From Calditrichota bacterium (lineage in GTDB: Bacteria; Calditrichota; Calditrichia; RBG-13-44-9; J042), in the NCBI GenBank assembly GCA_003696445.1, contig RFHE01000334.1, positions 1 to 40,622 on the forward strand: a stretch of DNA of 40,622 bases. The letters run 5' to 3'. The notes beneath the pieces are model-generated. The model ran no database searches and was not told the DNA's origin. It worked only from the letters and a program-made list of their open reading frames with translations. Position numbers and translations under genes: made by a program. Shown piece after piece: positions 9,559-17,668 of the stretch; the first letter of the stretch is position 1; each line of letters starts with the position of its first letter.

Positions 9559-10455
9559 ATGAAGCTCGAAGGTATTTTCCCGGCTCTGATTACCCCTTTC
9601 GACGAGGAAACAGCCAGGCCGGAGTGGCTGCTGAAAATCCTCGAGAAATTCAACACCCTTCCTCTGAGCGGCTACGTGTTTCTAGGCTCCACCGGCGAAA
9701 CCGCTCATCTGAGCGATCGGGAGCGACTGTGGCTGCTCAGAGAGGTTCTGCCCGCCGTGCCGGGAGAAAAACTGAAAATCGTAGGCTGTATGTTCCACGC
9801 CCTGAAGCCTGCCTTGGATTTTCTGGAGGACGGTGCCAGGATGGGTGCACAGGCCGCGCTGGTGCTGACCCCGCATTATTTTCGCCATCAGATGCATGCT
9901 GAACAGTTGGTGGCCTTTTACCGGCAGTTAGCCGACCGAGCACCTGTTCCAATTCTCGTTTACCATTTCCCGGCCGTCACCGGCATCAGCCTTTCCACGG
10001 AAACGCTTCTCATGCTAAGTGAACATCCCAACATCATCGGGTGTAAGGACAGTGCCGGGGACCTGGCTTTGCAACAGGGCGTTCTGGGCCGGTGTAGGCA
10101 ATCCTTTTCTCTGCTTACCGGATCGGCGGCTACCTTATACCCCAGCCTGCTGTGCGGGGCGGCAGGCGGCATACTGGCCCTGGCCAATTTGCTGCCCGAA
10201 GCCTGTCTCAGGCTCTACCAGTTGGTTCAGAACGAGCAGTGGGAGCAGGCCCGGAGCCTTCAGCAACGGCTCATCCCCCTGAACAGGTTGGTTACCCGTA
10301 CCTATGGTCTTGGAGGACTTAAATATGCCATGCAGCAGTTGGGCTACCAGGCGGGGAATCCCCGGGCACCGCTCTCGTTACCGGATGCCAGGGGCCAGGC
10401 GACCATTGACCGAGAATTAAAGCAGGTTTCCGACCTGGCAAACACGTTTCAATAA
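9559..10455 (+). CDS. DapA/NanA/HOGA-family class I aldolase (dihydrodipicolinate synthase superfamily)
   Basis: 'GIFPALITPFDEE', 'GSTGETAHLSDRER', 'YHFPAVTG', Schiff-base Lys context 'IIGCKDSAGDL'. Confidence 0.85.
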   Translation: MKLEGIFPALITPFDEETARPEWLLKILEKFNTLPLSGYVFLGSTGETAHLSDRERLWLLREVLPAVPGEKLKIVGCMFHALKPALDFLEDGARMGAQAALVLTPHYFRHQMHAEQLVAFYRQLADRAPVPILVYHFPAVTGISLSTETLLMLSEHPNIIGCKDSAGDLALQQGVLGRCRQSFSLLTGSAATLYPSLLCGAAGGILALANLLPEACLRLYQLVQNEQWEQARSLQQRLIPLNRLVTRTYGLGGLKYAMQQLGYQAGNPRAPLSLPDARGQATIDRELKQVSDLANTFQ

Positions 10456-10706
10456 CAGGTGAATTCTGCTATTGAAGTGCAGATTAAGCCGATTTGGTGG
10501 GTTTGCTTACAGCCCTACGCCCGCGGTAATCTCAACTTTAAAGCGCTGTCAAGGTTGGGGTCCGGGCCAGTGGGCTGTAAGGCTCGCGGGTGCCACCTTT
10601 TTCAGTTCAGATAGAGAGACAGGATGAACGTTGACAAAGAGCCTTTTAACCACTTTAAATCCAGGGAAATGTTTAAACCGGTGTAAAAATTCACAGGAGC
10701 CATCCA

Positions 10707-11687
10707 ATGCCGCTGATCCGTATTCCCAAAAGGTGGGAACTTCCCGAATCGCAAGTGACTCCCGAGTCTATTTATTGGAACCGACGTCGTTTTTTGAAGG
10801 CATTGGGGCTGGGGACGGTTTCGCTGCTGGGAGGCTTCTGGCCCGGCCTGCTGAGTGGCGCACCCGATGAGCAGGACGAACTGCGGGCCACCATCCCCCC
10901 GCCGCACAAACCATATCCAGCACCACGAAATCCGCGTTTTCAGGTGGATCGTCCCCTCACTCCGGAACTAATTGCCGCTCAATACAACAATTTTTACGAA
11001 TTCACCCTCAAGAAAAATGGGGTTTGGAAACTGGCCCGAAGGTTTCGTCCCCGGCCTTGGACCATCGAAATCAGCGGAGAAGTTCATCGGCCCACCACAC
11101 TGGACATCGATCAATTGCTGGCCCGCTTTCCCTTGGAGGAACGTGTGTACCGGTTCCGTTGTGTGGAAGCCTGGTCGATGGTCGTGCCCTGGACGGGCAT
11201 TCCCTTCAAGAAAATTCTGGATTTTGTGCAACCGACCGGTCAGGCGCGCTACGTGCGTTTTGTCTCCTTCTACCGGCCCGAGGAAGCCCCCGGCCAGAAG
11301 GACCGCAGCTACCCCTGGCCTTATTTTGAAGGGTTGACCCTGGCGGAGGCCAGCAACGAATTAACCTTGCTGGCCACCGGCATTTACGGGCACCCGCTGC
11401 CCAACCAGCATGGCGCACCGGCGCGAATCGTGGTGCCCTGGAAGTACGGCTACAAAAACATTAAATCGGTGGTCAAAATTGAACTGACCCGAAAACGACC
11501 ACCCACTTTCTGGAATACACTGGTTCCGGATGAGTACGATTTCTGGTCTAATGTAAATCCTAATAAACCGCATCCACGGTGGTCGCAGGCTACCGAGCGC
11601 GACATCGCTACCGGAAGGCGAATTCCGACCCTGCTTTACAACGGTTACGCCCAGGAAGTGGCAGCATTATACAAAGAGAGTCGCTGA
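10707..11687 (+). CDS. msrP: Protein-methionine-sulfoxide reductase catalytic subunit MsrP (YedY-type molybdopterin enzyme), Tat-exported
   Basis: Twin-arginine signal 'RRRFLKALGLGTVSLLGGF'; catalytic Cys context 'RFRCVEAWSMVVPWTGIPF'; 'HGAPARIVVPWKYGYKNIKSVVKIE'. Confidence 0.93.
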   Translation: MPLIRIPKRWELPESQVTPESIYWNRRRFLKALGLGTVSLLGGFWPGLLSGAPDEQDELRATIPPPHKPYPAPRNPRFQVDRPLTPELIAAQYNNFYEFTLKKNGVWKLARRFRPRPWTIEISGEVHRPTTLDIDQLLARFPLEERVYRFRCVEAWSMVVPWTGIPFKKILDFVQPTGQARYVRFVSFYRPEEAPGQKDRSYPWPYFEGLTLAEASNELTLLATGIYGHPLPNQHGAPARIVVPWKYGYKNIKSVVKIELTRKRPPTFWNTLVPDEYDFWSNVNPNKPHPRWSQATERDIATGRRIPTLLYNGYAQEVAALYKESR

Positions 11688-11771
11688 AAACTGGAAAGGC
11701 AAAACCCCCACCGGGGATGGCGGAACTTCATTCTTTGAGCTTTTCGCTCACCAATGTACAGAGGAGGTCCC

Positions 11772-12446
11772 ATGCGCCGCTTGTTATCGTACACTTTGTT
11801 GCTTCTCGGCTTGTTGGTGGGGGGCAATCCAGTACCAGGCTGGACACAGGCAGCGGAAACCAGGCCGTTAAACTTGGAAACCTTGCCTTCCTTACCCATT
11901 CAGCCCGGGGACTTTTGCATTGTTTGCAATGTAGGGGCTCGCCATCTGGAGCGGGTGGTACTGTACCGGGGGCGAAGGGTGGGCCTGTGTGCTCTGCATC
12001 CCAGCACCTTTGCCAGTAATCCGGACTATTTTTTCCAGCAACTGCAACCTCAAGGTGCTCTGTTCCACGAGGACTCAATTTCCCGGAAGGCCTTGCGCTG
12101 GGGCTGGTTCATTGCCGGTGCCTGGATTACCCTGGCCATTTTCTCGGCAGGCCTGAGTTGCTGGATCGCACAGTGCAAAGGCTTACCGGCCAAAAAGTGG
12201 TTCTACCTGGGGCTGGTGCTTAATGTACTCAGTTTGCCCGTTATCATGACCCGGCGGGCACTGGCCCGGCTTAAACTGCCACCCCACGTCACCAAACCCC
12301 CTACAACGGCTCTGCCGGAGCCCTGTCCGGATTGTGGCGCCCTGAACCATCCGGCCGCCACTGAATGCAGTGGTTGTGGGAAACCGCTAAAACCTAAAAT
12401 GCAATCGGAAGTGGCACGGGCAGGTTTGAAACCGGGGGAGGGTTGA
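11772..12446 (+). CDS. Membrane protein with exported CxxC (TRASH/YHS-like) domain and C-terminal zinc ribbon
   Basis: ATG after GAGGAGG. Signal sequence, 'FCIVCNVGARHLERVVLYRGRRVGLCALHPSTFASNPDYF', two hydrophobic segments, 'CPDCGALNHPAATECSGCGKPL'. Confidence 0.7.
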   Translation: MRRLLSYTLLLLGLLVGGNPVPGWTQAAETRPLNLETLPSLPIQPGDFCIVCNVGARHLERVVLYRGRRVGLCALHPSTFASNPDYFFQQLQPQGALFHEDSISRKALRWGWFIAGAWITLAIFSAGLSCWIAQCKGLPAKKWFYLGLVLNVLSLPVIMTRRALARLKLPPHVTKPPTTALPEPCPDCGALNHPAATECSGCGKPLKPKMQSEVARAGLKPGEG

Positions 12447-12543
12447 TTTAACGGCCATGGAGACGGCTTTTCAAGGGTTTGTCTTGAGAAAGCAAACATT
12501 GAATTCGCAGCCCGAAACGGACAAGCAAAACGGAGTGTGAAAA

Positions 12544-14868
12544 ATGCCTGGGATTGCTCAGAAAATTCAGGGATGGCTGGAGAACCTATTTGAAACGGCC
12601 ACCGGGGATCTGCGCCGTCCCATTGTGTCCGAATCGCTGGAAAGCAACGTGAAGAACTTGTTCATTGTCGGTGACCTGGCCGGGGCTCCGGTGATTAAAA
12701 TGGCCATGGAACATGGCGTTCGGGTCATCGAAACGATTAAAAAACGGGCACAACCAGGACACAATCCCAAGGTGTTGGATATTGTTATTGTGGGTGCCGG
12801 AGCCGCCGGGCTCAACGCTGCTCTGGCTGCTCAGGAGGCCGGCTTCTCTTATCTGGTCCTGGAAAAAGAGCAGATCGCTAACACCATTCAGAATTTTCCG
12901 GAAGGCAAGTGGGTTTATGCCGAACCGGACAGCGTACCTCCCAAAGGCAAATTATGGCTGGACGGGGCCACGAAGGAAGATCTTATCCGCCGGTGGTATC
13001 AAATTGTGGAGGAAAACCGGCTTCGGGTGCATACCCAAGAGCCGGTGGAAAGCATCCAACGTGAGCAGGACCATTTTCGGGTCAAGACCAATCGGGGGGA
13101 ATATCGCAGTCGATTTGTGGTTCTGGCCATCGGCCAGCGGGGCAATCCAAGAAAGCTCGGCGTTGCTGGGGAGGACCAAGAAGCGGTTTACCATCGCTTG
13201 TACAGCCCGCGCAAGTATCGCAACGAGACGATTCTGGTAGTGGGCGGTGGCAACAGTGCCGTGGAGGCAGCCATTACCCTGAGCGAAGCCAATAAGGTAA
13301 TACTCTCCTATCGCGGTTCGGAGTTCAAGCGCATTTTTAAGGACAATGCTCGCAAGCTGGATGCGGCCATTGCGGCCGGAAAGGTGGAGGTGATTTTTCA
13401 CTCCCGGGTAGCCCGCTTCGAAGGCAAGCGAGCCGTTCTGGTTGTGGATTCGGGCGGCCATCAAGAGGAACGGGTTATCGATTTTGACCATGCTTTCATT
13501 CTGATTGGGGCCGAGTTGCCGGTCAAATTTTTGCGCAGTGCCGGCATCCGTCTGGAAAACGAGTGGCACGGCAGCATGTGGCCGGCGGTGGGCCTTGCCC
13601 TCTCGGCCCTGTTTGGGCTGTGGTTTTTCGGCGGCCATACCGGTTTTGTTCCCCCCTCCTTGACCACCCTGGCCAGCTGGTTCGGCGCACTGGTCACTGT
13701 GCTTTCCTTGGCCGGCCTGATTAAAATGGGCCAGTCCGGCCGCCGGTGGGGTTGGCTGGGTTTGGCCTTCGTAATCTGTTACACCATTTACGGTGCTAAG
13801 GTGGGCAAAGGAGAAGAGTTTTGGCCTTTTACTGGGTGGGGCTATCAGTGGCTTTCTTTTGCCGGACGGCCCTGGAGTTTCTGGTACACCGTGCTCTACA
13901 CGCTGGTGATGACCGTCTTCGGCTTGCAGGCCCTGAAGCGCTGGGGCCTGGACCGGCGGGATCGCTTTCAGGTGTGGCGATACGTCAGTTTGCTCAGCTT
14001 CCAGTGGATTTTCTTTTTCCTGATCCCTGAATTTCTGTTTCAATGGGCGGTCAAGTATCAGTGGTTAGGAGAGCTTTCCCGGGATCCGGTATTTGCCCAC
14101 CAAGCCTGGCGAGCCTACGGGCTGGTTTATGCCTGGCCCCTGTTTTTTTACACCTTCTTCTACAACCCGCACCAGGTCTGGGTGGTCTGGGGGGTGCTGT
14201 TGAGCTTTGTTATTATTCCCATTTTTGTGCTCTTCCATGGCAAGCGCTACTGCTCTTGGATTTGTGGGTGTGGGGGACTGGCGGAAACCTTTGGCGACCG
14301 CTGGCGCCATTATGCCCCCAAAGGCAAGGCCAGCATCCGGTGGGAATGGATGAACCAGGTGGTGCTGATTGCGGCTTTTCTGATCACCGGGGCCGTTCTG
14401 GTGAAGGATGCCTACGGCGTCCTGTCCGGGCTGGCCGACAGTTCCCTGCATCTGTATCGATTGATCGCCGACATCTGGCTGGTGGGTATTATTCCGGTCA
14501 CCCTGTATCCGTTTCTGGGCGGAAAAGTATGGTGCCGGTATTGGTGTCCGCTGGCCAAGATGATGCAACTGATTTCTAAATTTTACACCCGGAGGGGGGT
14601 TAGTAAATTTCACATTTACGCCAACGACAAATGTATTGCCTGCAACGAGTGTAGTCGCAATTGCCAGGTAGGCATCGATGTGATGAGCTTCGCCCTCAAA
14701 CAGGAAGTTTTGGACAACGGCAACAGCTCCTGTATCGGCTGCGGCATTTGCGTCACCGTTTGCCCGATGGACGTCCTATCTTTCCATCAGCCATTGGTAG
14801 CTAATGAAAAAACACCCAACGTCACGTTTATTGAGCGTCCCGGCAGTCCAGTTGGCGTAGAACAGTAA
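12544..14868 (+). CDS. Fused NAD(P)/FAD oxidoreductase - multi-TM NapH/CcoG-like domain - 2x[4Fe-4S] ferredoxin
   Basis: FAD motif 'IVIVGAGAAGLNAALAAQEAG', NAD(P) motif 'ILVVGGGNSAVEAAITL', about 8 hydrophobic segments, 'YCSWICGCGG', 'WCRYWCPLAKMMQ', 'CIACNECSRNCQ' and 'CIGCGICVTVCPMD'. Confidence 0.88.
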   Translation: MPGIAQKIQGWLENLFETATGDLRRPIVSESLESNVKNLFIVGDLAGAPVIKMAMEHGVRVIETIKKRAQPGHNPKVLDIVIVGAGAAGLNAALAAQEAGFSYLVLEKEQIANTIQNFPEGKWVYAEPDSVPPKGKLWLDGATKEDLIRRWYQIVEENRLRVHTQEPVESIQREQDHFRVKTNRGEYRSRFVVLAIGQRGNPRKLGVAGEDQEAVYHRLYSPRKYRNETILVVGGGNSAVEAAITLSEANKVILSYRGSEFKRIFKDNARKLDAAIAAGKVEVIFHSRVARFEGKRAVLVVDSGGHQEERVIDFDHAFILIGAELPVKFLRSAGIRLENEWHGSMWPAVGLALSALFGLWFFGGHTGFVPPSLTTLASWFGALVTVLSLAGLIKMGQSGRRWGWLGLAFVICYTIYGAKVGKGEEFWPFTGWGYQWLSFAGRPWSFWYTVLYTLVMTVFGLQALKRWGLDRRDRFQVWRYVSLLSFQWIFFFLIPEFLFQWAVKYQWLGELSRDPVFAHQAWRAYGLVYAWPLFFYTFFYNPHQVWVVWGVLLSFVIIPIFVLFHGKRYCSWICGCGGLAETFGDRWRHYAPKGKASIRWEWMNQVVLIAAFLITGAVLVKDAYGVLSGLADSSLHLYRLIADIWLVGIIPVTLYPFLGGKVWCRYWCPLAKMMQLISKFYTRRGVSKFHIYANDKCIACNECSRNCQVGIDVMSFALKQEVLDNGNSSCIGCGICVTVCPMDVLSFHQPLVANEKTPNVTFIERPGSPVGVEQ

Positions 14869-14922
14869 CCCCCCTGCCGGCAGTTAAAGGCAACGACTGA
14901 TTGAAAATTTCGAGGAAACGGG

Positions 14923-16266
14923 ATGAAGCTTTCTCAGAACGAACTTAACCTCCTGAACGATCAGATCAGCGAACACATGAACCACATCCTCAAATGCACC
15001 GTACCGGATGAACGATATGGTCGCTTACTGCTGGCTAGCCCGCCGGATCGGCGCTACCCCTACATTTATCCTCGGGATGTGAGCAGTGCCTGCCAGTTGT
15101 TTCGTCGGGTAGCTGGTTCCCGGCATCAATACGATGCCGGCCCCACTGCCTTCCAGCTTCTGGAAGCCATGGCCCGGTTCATGAAAGATGTACAACGGTC
15201 CGATGGTTTCTGGGGACAACGATACAGCTTGCAGGGCGAAGATAAAAGCATTTACAAGCAGGAAGATAATATTGCCCATGGGATCGCCATTTTGTGCAAC
15301 TACTTACTTACCGCTCACCGGCTCCAAAAACCGATCCCCGATTTGCAGGACTATTTGCAGGCAGTGGATAAGGCTGTGCAGTTTGCCTTGAAACACAATT
15401 ACCACAGTGAACTCAATCTATTCTATTCCACCACCGCCATTCATGAATCGGCCATTGAAGAAGGCTATACCTGCTGGGTGAATCTCGCCTATCAATACGC
15501 CTTTATGCTTACCCGGGAGGTGGATATGGTGTTTCAAGAAAAAAGTATTATGGATCCCCAATGCTTGGAATTATGCGCCCACTTCGAGTACTCGGTTCGT
15601 GAATTGTTTATGGCGGGCGACCGTTACTTCCGGCGCTTTAATAAGTTCGGCCATATGGATTTGCGGCCCGATGTGACCCTATTGAGCCCGTTTTATTTTG
15701 GCTATGTTAAATACACGAGGGAATTGGAAAGATCGGTGGCCTACATCGAATCCCATCTCTGCGATCCGGAATTGGGCATGGTGATGCGCTATTTGCCATT
15801 CTACAAGGACTTTGACACCCACGTCCACGCCGGTAACGGCCCCTGGCTGCAGTACACCGCCATTTTAGCCCAGTATCACTTTTGGAATGGAAATCGTGAG
15901 CGTGGCGAACAGTTGTTAAACATGATAAACCAATATCGCAACGAGCAGGGGGAAATTCCGGAACATCTGTCCACCTGCGAACGATTTTACGAGTTCATGG
16001 AAAAAGAATGGCGTACCGGCATCGATTTTGAAAAGGAGTTTTACAAGCCCATTTTGTTGGACAATCTGGATTTCGGCCACATTCTGGAAGAAGCAAACAA
16101 CATGGCCCGGTCCTACAAGCGAACGGGAGAGAAATGCATGATTTTAAATAAAAAGATAAAAGGCGGGGGCTACATTCAATTTGCCACCCCTTTGATGTGG
16201 TCCCACGTGGAATACGCGCGGGCCTTGCTGGTTAGGGCAGGAGACTGGTGGCGCATGCGCAATTAG
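14923..16266 (+). CDS. Six-hairpin glycosidase-like (GH15-type) protein, uncharacterised
   Basis: 'YPYIYPRDVSSACQLFRRVAG', 'RSDGFWGQRYSLQG', 'HESAIEEGYTCWVNLAYQYAFML' resemble the (alpha/alpha)6 glucoamylase-like fold; no signal peptide. Confidence 0.6.
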   Translation: MKLSQNELNLLNDQISEHMNHILKCTVPDERYGRLLLASPPDRRYPYIYPRDVSSACQLFRRVAGSRHQYDAGPTAFQLLEAMARFMKDVQRSDGFWGQRYSLQGEDKSIYKQEDNIAHGIAILCNYLLTAHRLQKPIPDLQDYLQAVDKAVQFALKHNYHSELNLFYSTTAIHESAIEEGYTCWVNLAYQYAFMLTREVDMVFQEKSIMDPQCLELCAHFEYSVRELFMAGDRYFRRFNKFGHMDLRPDVTLLSPFYFGYVKYTRELERSVAYIESHLCDPELGMVMRYLPFYKDFDTHVHAGNGPWLQYTAILAQYHFWNGNRERGEQLLNMINQYRNEQGEIPEHLSTCERFYEFMEKEWRTGIDFEKEFYKPILLDNLDFGHILEEANNMARSYKRTGEKCMILNKKIKGGGYIQFATPLMWSHVEYARALLVRAGDWWRMRN

Positions 16267-16331
16267 TTTCTTGCCGGCGTACTTCTTTCTTCAACAGAGG
16301 CCAATGCCACCGGCAAACCAACCAACTCAAC

Positions 16332-16664
16332 TCAATGGCCCCGCAGACCATAAACCGAATCCACAGGCAGGGTAAAAGCGATACCATTGCCCGGCTCCTC
16401 CAGCGAACCGACCACCTGTTCAATGGCTTTTATTAGAGGCACTTCTTTTTCTTCGGGAATGAGGGTAAAAATGGTTTTGTTGGCCGGACGGCTACCTTCC
16501 ATTAATTGGCGGAAGCCGGCAAAAATGGGGATATCGTGGGCCAGAATGGAGCCCATGCCCACGCTGTCCAGGATGGTGGCGCCACCAATTTCCATCTCCA
16601 GGAAGACCTCCAGAATTTCCTCCAGGAGCTCCTCCCGGTTCAGCACAAAAAAGAACGCTTTCAT
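16332..16664 (-). CDS. PII-like signalling protein
   Basis: ~110 aa with PII-like N-terminus and 'EEPGNGIAFTLPVDSVYGLRG' C-terminus; ATG overlaps the upstream stop (ATGA). Confidence 0.7.
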   Translation of the reverse strand: MKAFFFVLNREELLEEILEVFLEMEIGGATILDSVGMGSILAHDIPIFAGFRQLMEGSRPANKTIFTLIPEEKEVPLIKAIEQVVGSLEEPGNGIAFTLPVDSVYGLRGH

Positions 16665-17134
16665 GCACTCAGTTCGAAATATTGGGATTCTTCTGCTTTG
16701 AGAATCTCATAAATTTCCTGGGGCGAGCTACTCTGCAGGATGCGGCTTCGGACCTCTTCCTTCATGATGATGCGAGAGATACGGCTCAGGAGGCGAACAT
16801 GGGTTCCAGGGTCATCTTCGGGGCCGATGAGGAGAAAAATGATGTGGGCCGGCTTCTGGTCCAGGGATTCGAAATCCACGCCTTCCGGGTGCACCCCCAG
16901 GGCAATGGCAAAGCGCGGACATTTGTACTTGCAGTGGGGAATAGCCACACCATGGCCTACACCGGTGGTCATAATTTTTTCCCGATCCAACACCGCCTGA
17001 AGTGCTTTTTCCTTTTCGTCCACCAAACCTTGTTCGGCAATCACATCAATCAGTTCCTTAATGACTTCAATCTTGTTCCGGCCTTGCAGAGGAACCTTGA
17101 TGAATTCCGGTGTGAGCAAATCGATTAGTTTCAT
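16661..17134 (-). CDS. PTS EIIA (PtsN/fructose-type) domain protein
   Basis: 'GVGHGVAIPHCKYKCPRFAIALGVHPEGVDF' with conserved phosphoacceptor His; 'IIFLLIGPEDDPGTHVRLLSRISRI'. Confidence 0.9.
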   Translation of the reverse strand: MKLIDLLTPEFIKVPLQGRNKIEVIKELIDVIAEQGLVDEKEKALQAVLDREKIMTTGVGHGVAIPHCKYKCPRFAIALGVHPEGVDFESLDQKPAHIIFLLIGPEDDPGTHVRLLSRISRIIMKEEVRSRILQSSSPQEIYEILKAEESQYFELSA

Positions 17135-17200
17135 GGTAAAAAGTCCTCCTGGTTCAAGAAGCTAATTTCACACCGGGTATGTTTTAAATCAATGGATAAA

Positions 17201-17530
17201 TCACAGCACCGGTTCAGCCATGGCTTCTCTTTTCTCCTGCGAGATGTTCATGGGTTCATCCTGCTCTACTGTTGGATCACCTACCTCCAGATGCAATCTG
17301 GCCCGGCATCCGCAGGGACAGATGAATTCAATTTCCTGTACAGTGCCATCGCGCTGATGAATGAGGATTTCCGGTCGGAGTTCGTTCAAGTCCCCGGCCT
17401 CAAACACTTGCACCTGACCGGCTTCCTTTAATCGCTCCGCTTTAATCACTTTACGGTTCCCACGGCGCAGCAGGGGACGTTGAATTTGTTGGTGCGGTTG
17501 CTCAAATAACGAATGAAATTCCTTTTCCAT
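17201..17530 (-). CDS. Small conserved-looking protein with CPCGC cysteine cluster
   Basis: 109-aa ORF colinear with the EIIA gene, 'EIEFICPCGCRARLHLEVGD' motif; no counter-ORF of better quality. Confidence 0.5.
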   Translation of the reverse strand: MEKEFHSLFEQPHQQIQRPLLRRGNRKVIKAERLKEAGQVQVFEAGDLNELRPEILIHQRDGTVQEIEFICPCGCRARLHLEVGDPTVEQDEPMNISQEKREAMAEPVL

Positions 17531-17668
17531 GCTCGGCCCTACATCCCTGTTTTTTATTCCATTATCGGTTGTTCCACAGGCCGGGTTGAGTAAAAAAGAT
17601 TTTTGAACTGATTTGCTCGTTTATTTAATTTGGTACCAAGACAAGAACCCCAAGCAAAGGAGCTCGGT

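Noticed and set aside
12952-14043. 363-aa minus-strand ORF
   Set aside because: Antisense shadow of the flavoprotein-ferredoxin fusion; no domain-like sequence or SD.
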